Shown here in pieces: positions 1-8,521 of a stretch of 64,000 nucleotides of DNA. Made by a program: the position numbers and the translations under genes. The notes beneath the pieces were generated by a model that saw nothing but the letters and a program-made list of their open reading frames with translations, was not told the origin of the DNA and did not search any database. Source of the stretch: Branchiostoma floridae. Taxonomy: Eukaryota > Chordata > Leptocardii > Amphioxiformes > Branchiostomatidae. How positions within the stretch are numbered: the stretch's first letter is position 1; the number at the start of each line of letters is the position of its first letter. Location: the NCBI RefSeq assembly GCF_000003815.2, contig NC_049992.1, forward strand, positions 12,507,432 to 12,571,431, written 5' to 3'.

Positions 1-1455
1 GCAAGGACCCGATTTCAAAACGGTTTGCAGATTACAAATCTGTACCGACATACCTTTGTAATGATACCAAGTTTGACCGCCTAGAATACACTCTTATCAA
101 TGTTGCCTCTAAGCACTATCCTAGCCCTACCCTAACCCTAGCGGTTAGTGCTTAAGTCATATCTCGGCAAGTAAGCACCCGATTTCAAACGGTTTGCAGA
201 TTACAAATCTGTACCAATATGCCTTAGTAATGATACCAAGTTTGACCGCCTAGAATACACTCTTAGCAATGTTGTCTCTAAGCACTACCCTAACCCTAAC
301 CCTAACCCTAGCGGTTAGTGCTTAAGTTATATCTAGGCAAGTAAGCACCCGATTTCAAAACGGTTTGCAGATTACAAATCTGTACCAACATACCTTTGTT
401 ATGATACGAAGTTTAACCGCCTAGAATACACTCTTAGCAATGTTGTCTCTAAGCACTACCCTAACCCCAACCCTAACCCTAGCGGTTAGTGCTTAAGTCA
501 TATCTCGGCAAGTAAGCATCCGATTTCAAAACGGTTTGCAGATTACAAATCTGTACCAACATACCTTTGTTATGATACCAAGTTTGACCGGCTAGAATAC
601 ACTCTTAGCAATGTTGCCTCTAAGCACTACCCTAACCCCAACCCTAACCCTAGCGGTTAGTGCTTAAGTCATATCTCGGCAAGTAAGCACCCGATTTCAA
701 AACGGTTTGCAGATTACAAATCTGTACCAACATACCTTTGTAATGATACCAAGTTTGACCGGCTAGAATACACTCTTAGCAATGTTGCCTCTAAGCACTA
801 CCCTAACCCTAACCCTAACCCTAGCGGTTAGTGCTTAAGTCATATCTCGGCAAGTAAGCACCCGATTTCAAAACGGTTTGCAGATTACAAATCTGTACCA
901 ACATACCTTTGTAATGATACCAAGTTTGACCGGCTAGAATACACTCTTAGCAATGTTGCCTCTAAGCACTACCCTAACCCTAACCCTAGCGGTTAGTGAT
1001 TAAGTCATATCTCGGCAAGTAAGCNNNNNNNNNNNNNNNNNNNNNNNNNNNNNNNNNNNNNNNNNNNNNNNNNNNNNNNNNNNNNNNNNNNNNNNNNNNN
1101 NNNNNNNNNNNNNNNNNNNNNNNNCAACTGTACCAACATACCTTTGTTATGATTCCAAGTTTGACCGGCTAGAATACACTCTTAGCAATGTTGCCTCTAA
1201 GCACTACCCTAACCCTAACCCTAACCCTAGCGGTTAGTGCTTAAGTCATATCTCGGCAAGTAAGCACCCGATTTCAAAACGGTTTACAGATTACAAATCT
1301 GTACCAACATACCTTTGTAATGATACCAAGTTTGACCGCCTAGAATACACTCTTAGCAATGTTGCCTCTAAGCACTACCCTAACCCTGACCCTAACCCTA
1401 ACCCTTACCCTAACCCTAACCCTAATCCTAGCGGTTAGTGCTTAAGTCATATCTC
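1..1455. repeat. ~170-bp satellite carrying CCCTAA telomere-type tracts
   Basis: About eight tandem copies of a unit of 165-171 bp, seen from the recurring landmark GCAAGTAAGCACCCGATTTC at about 167, 337, 508, 679, 850 and 1015. An assembly gap falls inside the array. Each unit holds two to four CCCTAA hexamers, the same repeat as vertebrate-type telomeres (TTAGGG on the other strand). The tract is bracketed by TAAGCACTA on the left and TAGTGCTTA on the right, which are exact reverse complements. The last copy (1370-1440) has a longer, degenerate tract with CCCTGA, CCCTTA and CCTAAT variants. Copies differ by a few substitutions. This could be subtelomeric or interstitial; the sequence alone does not say which. 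Confidence 0.95.
1025..1124. other. Assembly gap (100 N)
   Basis: A run of exactly 100 N inside the telomere-repeat satellite, the usual placeholder for a gap of unknown size. The copy number of the array is therefore not known. Confidence 0.99.
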
Positions 1456-2216
1456 ACCGCTAAGCGAACGCTCGGTAACCGAAAAGCGACCACATACAAT
1501 GGATGTTCCAGAATCTTCAACAAAATGTTCGTTTCTTTTGTCACTTGATTTTCATAGTAAATCTCGTAACGAGTAGGCAGAAAGCAATTTGAGTACTAAG
1601 AATTATTTCCTTACTTTTCTACAAGGCTCGAAAGTGAATGAAGTGTCCCCTCGGCGAAACCGCTAAGTGAACCCTTCAGTAGCCGTAAAGTGACCCCATA
1701 CGATGGAACTTTAAAAAAATGTGCGTTTCTTTTGTCACTTGAAATTCATAGTAAAATCCGTAATGAGTATACAGAAAGCAATTTGAGTACTAAGAATTAC
1801 TTCTTTACTTTTCTACAAGGCTCGAAAGCGAATGAAGTTTCCCCTTGGCGAAACCGCTAAGCGAACCCTCAGTAATCGAAATGTGACCCCATACGATGGA
1901 ACTCCCGGAATCTTCAACAAAATGTGCGTTTCTTTTGTCACTTGAATTTCATAGTGAAATCCATAACGAGTAGACAGAAAGCAATTTGAGTACTAAAAAT
2001 TACTTCCTTACTTTTCTGCAAGGCTCGAAAGCGAATGAAGTATCCCCTTGGCGAAACCACTAAGCGAACCCTTCGGTAACCGCAAACTGGGCCCATACGA
2101 TAGAACTTCCAGAATCTTCAACAAAATGTGCGTTTCTTTTGTCACTTGAATTTCATAGTAAAACCCGTTACGAGTAGGCAGAAAGCAATTTGAGTACTAA
2201 AAATTACTTCCTTACT
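1456..2216. repeat. Second satellite, ~194-203-bp unit, about 3.8 copies
   Basis: Tandem copies begin at about 1456, 1659, 1853 and 2056, each near ACCGCTAAGCGAACC followed by a GGTAACCG-like stretch. Each contains CTTTTGTCACTTGA and GAAAGCAATTTGAGTACTAA. The unit is unrelated to the telomere-bearing satellite but directly abuts it. No open reading frame is conserved across copies. I see no coding function. Confidence 0.9.
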
Positions 2217-2253
2217 AGCCCAAACCTTCCTTTGCTTTTATGGGCACTTGAAG

Positions 2254-2680
2254 AACTTCAAGCACCTCAACGTTCGTGAACACGCTGCTTTTATTTACAA
2301 CCATTCTACAATTAAATGGAATTGCTTGATAATATAATGAAAACGGAATAGATAGAATATTTTCATAACATTAACGCCATACGAGCGATCGCCGTTGTTG
2401 TTTATATCCTGGGTATTTGATGGCTGGTCTCTTCCAAGACGTCAGTATATTGGAACTTCCAAGACATCAGTATATTGGAACTTCAAGCACCTCAACGTTC
2501 GTGAACACGCTGCTTTTATTTTACAACCATTCTACAATTAAATGGAATTGCTTGATAATATAATGAAAACGGAATAGATAGAATATTTTCATAACATTAA
2601 CGCCATACGAGCGATCGCCGTTGTTGTTTATATCCTGGGTATTTGATGGCTGGTCTCTTCCAAGACGTCAGTATATTGGA
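2254..2680. repeat. 225-bp tandem duplication
   Basis: Two near-identical copies, 2254-2478 and 2479-2680. Both run from AACTTCAAGCACCTCAACG through ACGAGCGATCGCCGTTG to GACGTCAGTATATTGGA. The left copy has an extra short repeat of the GACATCAGTATATTGGAACTTC segment at its end. The copies differ at very few positions, so the duplication looks recent. Each copy carries a GCGATCGC palindrome; a related GCGATCGC also sits near 2780. Confidence 0.9.
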
Positions 2681-2832
2681 TTAAAAATACATATGTAAAT
2701 CAGCAGACCAAATTACTGTTTAATGTGTAAATCAACCTTTTTCCAAACACCTGCTTGATGCCTACCACAGTGACATCATCGCGATCGCTCGTTATTTAAA
2801 ATACTTGTGTTGCATGCATTTTATTGAGAAAA

Positions 2833-2985
2833 ATGGCGAGCTCATCACTGATAACACTTGTATATAGATATCTGAACAAATACACAACTTTGCGGTTACC
2901 GTCTGCCATTGCTGCAACCGAGCACAACATATCTCCCTGTTTTCCCCATCTTACAAAATTAGGATTACATCATCAAGAATTATAA
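2833..2985 (+). CDS. Possible small ORF or 5' exon, 50 aa, unrecognised
   Basis: An ATG in a good context (GAAAAATGGCGAGC) opens a 50-codon frame with a basic, hydroxylated, acid-free first half (MASSSLITLVYRYLNKY). That composition would suit a mitochondrial presequence, but this is only compositional. A splice-donor-like ATAAG|GTTAGT lies right after the stop codon, so the segment could instead be a 5'UTR exon. AAAATGGCG resembles a YY1 site near a transcription start. I do not recognise the product. Confidence 0.2.
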   Translation: MASSSLITLVYRYLNKYTTLRLPSAIAATEHNISPCFPHLTKLGLHHQEL

Positions 2986-3113
2986 GGTTAGTCACTCACT
3001 TTAAGATGTTCCCCTTGGCTTGTATGTAATTCGATGATTATCAATAAAACTTCACAGAAATGTACATATAGTACATAATAGTGACTTAAAACGTTTTTTT
3101 ATTTTATTTTGAA

Positions 3114-3413
3114 ATGCTAATTCTTTTTATTTACGTAAATAATTTCATTGATGATAATCAAATTTCAAAGAGGAAGACACCCACCTCAGTAATTCCTATG
3201 GTGATGTGCGTAGCACCAGCCGCCCAGTCGTGCCCTCTGCCACACGATTCTTGTTCAAATGACGAAAATTCTGGTGACGGTGTAACGGCCATGACCCAAA
3301 CGTTTCAACCGTACCACATGCCCGAATTTAACAAAGGAATAACCCCAGATCATCTTATAAGTCCATCGTACAAGTTCACAACAGGCGCCGCCTTCCTTGA
3401 CTACAAGTGGTAA
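3114..3413 (+). CDS. Possible ORF or terminal exon, 99 codons, unrecognised
   Basis: An open frame from an ATG in T-rich DNA. The first ~20 residues look intronic. After an AG in AAATTTCAAAG the translation becomes protein-like (cysteines, prolines, then FQPYHMPEFNKGITPDHL) and ends ...FLDYKW before TAA. It could be the last exon of a small gene starting near 2833, but I could not find an in-frame splice joining the two. No family recognised. Confidence 0.25.
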   Translation: MLILFIYVNNFIDDNQISKRKTPTSVIPMVMCVAPAAQSCPLPHDSCSNDENSGDGVTAMTQTFQPYHMPEFNKGITPDHLISPSYKFTTGAAFLDYKW

Positions 3414-5173
3414 CGTTATCCATGTTTATGAAGCTACAGACAGCAAATTCGATTCTCAAGAACTTGAATAAGTACACGACGTCGACGTGTTTTGATTGTC
3501 CACCATCTTGGAAATTTCAAAGTCTCGTACCCAGGACACTGTGAGATTCTAGTAAGGGGTCTAGTAATCTAAACTAGATAAGATAAGAAAGGAGAGAATA
3601 GCCAGGGTTCCAATTCCTTCATCATGCGACTTTAAACCGTGTCGTTTATAGCAAGCAGAAAATGTATCTAAACATAGTAGGGCAGGTAGAATTTTATGTA
3701 TGGCTCTTCTAAGATATTTGGTCCACCTATGAAAATCGTTTCCTGCAACAACTTCTTCCATATGGAGTGTGTAGTAGTACCATTTTATGATATGACAATG
3801 AGCTTTATTACTTTATTGCTCGTGCATCTCTACTGAGATGCATTAAACTTGAACATGTTTCAGTGTGGTTATAATTATAATTTTCTGTTTTTTCGTCTTA
3901 ACTTGGTGAAGTTTTTAAGCATTGTAGATTAACGTTAGGTCAGTAAATAACGGCCCATTATTTTTAAGTGTATGTCATTTTTAACATGCGGGGAACAGCA
4001 TTATGCATTTTCGTATGTAGCCATAACGAGAGCAGTAACGTTATCATATATTTTTCCATACAGAGAACAACATTACATATGTCTATATATAAACAGCGAG
4101 TGTGAAATGTATTTTGTTTCGTATCGTATACAGTGAATAGACTTTTATACATTCGACATTGCATAGGTAATCAGGACACACTTCCGACCTTTCACCTTTG
4201 TATACTCGGTCTGACCCCGACTCAGATCCACCATTTTCGGAAAGCCGTGGAGCAGGATATATTCTGTCCCTGCAATTATTACTGACGTCCTGTGCCATTT
4301 TTCAGCATTACAGCGAAATTCGTTGTTCAGTTTGGACCGTGGGTACGTGCAGTAAATGTAGGTTTCGTGTTCGGCGCGTTGCTAACGTTACCTTGAATTT
4401 CGTACATAAACCTCCTTGGCTTGATACAAAATATGTAAAACTGCTATGTGGCCGCTCGCGTCCGTGTTTGCCCAAAACAAGGAGCTTTTATAAAAGATTA
4501 TGATTAATGAAATTCTTTAACGCATCCTTTTAACGAGATAGATGCTATCCAGATGTCGGTCGATTTGCATGATACGTGTTGGACCTAGTCTGTGTTGTGT
4601 GTGTCCTGGAGCAGTATGTTACAATTGACTATAAATGCAGTATATCAGTTCTCACTCTATGCAGTATATCACTTCTCAGTAATCTATTAGAATTATCCTT
4701 AATGCACACATTAGCTAGGAAAATACGCCAAAAAATAGTTGCTCAAGCAACTGGATATGGTTTTGGAAACGGTCAGACGTTTCGGATAGCATCCACTATC
4801 CTTTGTCAGTGACACTGGGAAGCTAGGAAAATGTTATGAAAGTAATGTCAAAGCAGTCTAGCTCTATGATTGTATTAATAACTAGCGCCTCTTATTGGCC
4901 GGTCATACATTGCTGCGGGGAGTGGCCAAGCAGCCCCTGAAAGTGGAGTTTGCATTACACAGACAAGACAAAACAGACAGACAAGTTATGTATGATCATT
5001 GTTACACTGTCTTCACAATGCACTTAATGTCTATTCCCCCCCCCCCATTGCTCCTGTTCTATTACTAGTTTTTTTTTAAATTTCTGTGGATATAACTTTA
5101 TCTCATGTCCTGTGTTTTCATATATTATTAATATTGTCCCAACTAACTTGTGACTTTTTTTTTGTTATTTCAG
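3414..5173 (+). other. Intergenic or 5' intron sequence before the zinc-finger exon
   Basis: No convincing gene. Several short open frames on both strands show no conserved motif. A run of 11 C lies at 5036-5046. The stretch ends in a clear 3' splice site, a T-rich tract followed by GTTATTTCAG at 5164-5173. It therefore probably contains the end of an intron whose upstream non-coding exon I cannot place. Confidence 0.5.
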
Positions 5174-5179
5174 TTCAAG

Positions 5180-8100
5180 ATGGAAGAGTACAATAAACCA
5201 CACTGGACCAATATAGAGTATGCATCACTGACCAGTCATGACAGTCACTGCGCGGATCAGGCCAGCCCTGAGTATATAGGACCCAACTCTAATCAGTTCT
5301 GCAACATCATGGCTCATATGATGGCAGCAACAACGGGGACGCCTGGTCCTGGTGAACCAACGACTCGTATGATCGCTGAATCTGCAGATCACGGTGTGGT
5401 TGGATCTCGGGAGACAGCCAGGAACACAACAACAGAGCAGCTGGGATCACCAGATCACTTAACGTGCACAGTAACACAGCTAGACAAGCAGCCAAATCCT
5501 GATGAGAACACAACACAGGGAAAGCCCACAGACCAAGTCAGCAGTGAAGATGAGGAGGTTCACCAAACAGAAAGCCAAAACTCTGAAGGCCATGATCCAT
5601 GTACATCATCCTTTGAGATAGCACAGCCACCAAGTCAATCTGAGCAAGGCAAAACAGATGCAGATTCAGACACTGACTTAGCAAAGTACTCAGTATTGTA
5701 CGGAGGAAACCAAATCTTTATTTGCGATCTGTGTAGCCTCATGTTTATTACAGAGTCGGACCTAGCCCAGCACATCAAGACGCATCCAGATAAAAGTCCC
5801 GTGATAAAGCAGCCGCACAGGCGCAGACCTTATAAATCATGGTATGCCAACAGAGTGGAGGAGAACAATAAGAGTGGGTCTGGCGAGAAACAGTTTATTT
5901 GTAAAGAATGTGGCTTCAGCACTAATCACAGAGGCAAGCTGATAGCACATGCAAAGACCCATGTTGTCAAGAAGACATATAAATGTGATCAGTGCACGTT
6001 TTCTTCAGTCAAGAAAAAGACGATGGACAGGCACATGCTAAAACACGTACAGGAGGGCCCCTTCAAGTGCCGAGACTGTGCATTCACAACATCTGACATA
6101 AAAGACATGGAGAAACACATTGGGACCCACAAAGAGCGATACAATTGTGAACTGTGCCCTTTCTCTGCAGTTATGAAGAAGACTTTGGAAAGGCATCTTA
6201 AGATGAAACACGCCCAGGAAGATTCTACAGATTCAGAAGCTTCTGAGGCTATGGTTTGTGACGACTCAAGTGACGAGGCAGAAACAGACAATTCAGCAGA
6301 ACATACACTGGTATCAGAAAGCTGTGAAGGTGTGAATGATGACACACCAGAAAAGGAAACTTTGGAAAATGCTAATGCTATAGTTGAAAATTCTGAGGAG
6401 AATCCTTCTGCAAGCACAAATAGTTATCCTGACACGTCACACTCAGCAAGCGGAGATGAGCTTGGTGATGACCACGTACAGGAAGAGTGCCGAGACCTCA
6501 CGTTCACCACACCTGACAAAGAAGACAGGGAGAAACACATCGCGTTCACCACACCTGACAAAGAAGACAGGGAGAAACACATCGCGACCCACACAGAGTT
6601 GCCGGGCAAGCCATACAAGTGTAGTCTGTGCCGTTACTCTGCAGTTAAAGAGAAGACTTTGGAAAGGCACCTTAAGATGAAACATTCCCAGGAAGATTCT
6701 ACAGTGACAGAAGCTCCCGAACCTACAGACGTTGACAACTCAAGTGATGGGGCAGAAGCAGAAGATTCCCCAGAACAGTCTCTGATGTCAGAAAGCTGTG
6801 AAGGTGTGAATGCTAGCACTCCAGAAAAGGAGAAGTTGGAGGATACAGTAGTTGAAACTCCCAAGGATTGTGCCTCTACAAGCAAGGATAGTTTTCCTGA
6901 CATGTCAGACTCTGCAAGTGCAGACGAACTCGGTGATGATGTCACTGATTCTGACGAAGACTATATTCCTAAGCAGGCAGAAGTGGATGCTACAGAACAG
7001 GGTCATCTTGACGAAGATGAAGATGGTGTCCAAAACGTCCCTGACGAGACTCTGGCATGTAAGGAGCATGACTTTGTGACAGACAGCAACGAAAAGCCGA
7101 AAGCCCATGGAAAAAAAAGTGAAACATCTGGCGGGAAGCCACACAAGTGCAAGGACTGCAGTTATTCTACAGCATACAAGTCTGATCTCAGGCAACACAT
7201 GTACAAGCATAATGGGAAGTACCCTTTTGAGTGTAAGGTGTGTGGGTACAAGGCTGCAAGGCAGAAGGAAATGGTACAACACTCCAGGATTCATACTGGA
7301 GAAAAGCCCTTTAAGTGTGACCAGTGTGACTTTTCCACAGCACAAAGCAGCACATTGAAGGTGCACAAGATGAGACATAGTGGGGAGAAACAAAACACAG
7401 GCCACATGTTCAAGTGTAAGGAGTGTGACTATTCCACAGCACACAGGGCTGATCTTAGACAGCACATGTTCAGGCATAATGGGAAGTACCCATTTGTTTG
7501 CAAGGTGTGTGGGTACAAGGTAGGAAAGAGGAATGCCATGGTAATACATTCCAGGATTCATACAGGAGAGAAGCCCTTTAAGTGTGACCAGTGTGACTTC
7601 TCCACAACACAAAGAAATTCTTTAAAGGAGCACAAGATGAGACACAGTGGGGAGAAGCCACACATGTGCGATGTGTGCGGCTTAAGGTTTTACACCAAGC
7701 CTAACCTTAATGCTCACATGAATAGACACTTGGACATTAAGCCGGAATTAAAGAAGCCACATAAGTGTGACAAATGTGAGTATGCAACGGCACACAAGAC
7801 ACACTTGGCAATACATGTAGCACGCTACCACACTGGGGAAAAGCCCCACATGTGCGAGTACTGCGGGTATCGGACTGTAGATCGATCCAATCTTGCCACA
7901 CACAAGAAAACTCACACCGGAGAAAGACCATTCAAATGTGACCTGTGTGACTACAGCTCAGTGGCAAAGAAGAAGCTCCAACAGCACATGTCTAAGCACA
8001 CCGGTGAGAAACCATACATGTGCACGATGTGCGACTTTAGGACAGTGTACAAGCCTAGCCTTTTGTCGCACATGCAAAGGCACACGGGGGAGAAACCATT

Positions 8101-8521
8101 CAAGTGTGATCTCTGTGACTACCGGGCAGCCCAAAAGAGTAGCTTGAAGTCCCACATGGTTCAGCACACTGGTGAAAAATCACACATATGTCCTGACTGT
8201 GGACACAAAACAGCTCATCGTAGTAACCTTCTTTCTCATATGAGGAAAATACACAAAAAGGACATCGAGGAGAAACCATTGAAATGTGATCAATGTGACT
8301 ACCGGACAGCCAAAACGAGTAGCCTGAAGTCCCACATGGTTAAGCACACCGGTGAAAAACCACACGTATGTCCTGACTGTGGGCATAGAACGGCTCATCG
8401 ATGTAATCTTCTCTCTCATATGAGGAAAGTACATAAAAAGCACAAGACAGAGGTTTCCCCCGAGTTTCCAAACATGGCGGCGCTCCTGTTCCCTACAGGG
8501 AGCGGAGTTGAAAAACTGTAG
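5180..8521 (+). CDS. C2H2 zinc-finger protein, 21 fingers, 1113 aa
   Basis: One open exon. The start is the ATG six bases after a clear splice acceptor (TTATTTCAG|TTCAAGATGG), with A at -3 and G at +4. An upstream in-frame GTG at 5150 lies in the polypyrimidine tract and is not the start. Residues ~1-175 are acidic and Ser/Thr/Gln-rich. Fingers 1-6 are spread out and separated by acidic linkers. Fingers 7-21 form a nearly continuous array with TGEKP-type linkers. All 21 keep C-x2-C and H-x3-5-H. Multi-finger arrays of this kind normally bind DNA in the nucleus; there is no KRAB, SCAN or BTB domain, so the partner and target are unknown. Internal duplications are obvious (a finger-plus-acidic-linker module, and finger pairs in the array). 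A cysteine-less half finger is duplicated at 6502-6585. Orthology is not assignable by eye. Confidence 0.93.
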   Translation: MEEYNKPHWTNIEYASLTSHDSHCADQASPEYIGPNSNQFCNIMAHMMAATTGTPGPGEPTTRMIAESADHGVVGSRETARNTTTEQLGSPDHLTCTVTQLDKQPNPDENTTQGKPTDQVSSEDEEVHQTESQNSEGHDPCTSSFEIAQPPSQSEQGKTDADSDTDLAKYSVLYGGNQIFICDLCSLMFITESDLAQHIKTHPDKSPVIKQPHRRRPYKSWYANRVEENNKSGSGEKQFICKECGFSTNHRGKLIAHAKTHVVKKTYKCDQCTFSSVKKKTMDRHMLKHVQEGPFKCRDCAFTTSDIKDMEKHIGTHKERYNCELCPFSAVMKKTLERHLKMKHAQEDSTDSEASEAMVCDDSSDEAETDNSAEHTLVSESCEGVNDDTPEKETLENANAIVENSEENPSASTNSYPDTSHSASGDELGDDHVQEECRDLTFTTPDKEDREKHIAFTTPDKEDREKHIATHTELPGKPYKCSLCRYSAVKEKTLERHLKMKHSQEDSTVTEAPEPTDVDNSSDGAEAEDSPEQSLMSESCEGVNASTPEKEKLEDTVVETPKDCASTSKDSFPDMSDSASADELGDDVTDSDEDYIPKQAEVDATEQGHLDEDEDGVQNVPDETLACKEHDFVTDSNEKPKAHGKKSETSGGKPHKCKDCSYSTAYKSDLRQHMYKHNGKYPFECKVCGYKAARQKEMVQHSRIHTGEKPFKCDQCDFSTAQSSTLKVHKMRHSGEKQNTGHMFKCKECDYSTAHRADLRQHMFRHNGKYPFVCKVCGYKVGKRNAMVIHSRIHTGEKPFKCDQCDFSTTQRNSLKEHKMRHSGEKPHMCDVCGLRFYTKPNLNAHMNRHLDIKPELKKPHKCDKCEYATAHKTHLAIHVARYHTGEKPHMCEYCGYRTVDRSNLATHKKTHTGERPFKCDLCDYSSVAKKKLQQHMSKHTGEKPYMCTMCDFRTVYKPSLLSHMQRHTGEKPFKCDLCDYRAAQKSSLKSHMVQHTGEKSHICPDCGHKTAHRSNLLSHMRKIHKKDIEEKPLKCDQCDYRTAKTSSLKSHMVKHTGEKPHVCPDCGHRTAHRCNLLSHMRKVHKKHKTEVSPEFPNMAALLFPTGSGVEKL
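6502..6585 (+). repeat. 42-bp in-frame tandem duplication of a degenerate finger
   Basis: Two identical 42-bp copies (6502-6543, 6544-6585) encode FTTPDKEDREKHIA twice. The sequence resembles the second half of finger 4 (FTTSDIKDMEKHIGTH), but the second zinc-coordinating cysteine of the C-x2-C pair is gone. It is therefore a decayed finger, copied after decay. The perfect identity of the copies implies a recent event. Confidence 0.9.

Noticed and set aside
1..1455. CRISPR-like array
   Set aside because: The ~170-bp unit is repeated whole with no unique spacers, and the DNA is clearly eukaryotic.
4198..4503. 101-codon plus-strand ORF upstream of the zinc-finger gene
   Set aside because: Starts at TTG, composition looks random, and no domain or splice evidence supports it.
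5150..5179. In-frame GTG upstream of the zinc-finger ATG
   Set aside because: It translates the polypyrimidine tract and crosses a clear TTATTTCAG splice acceptor; eukaryotic genes rarely start at GTG.
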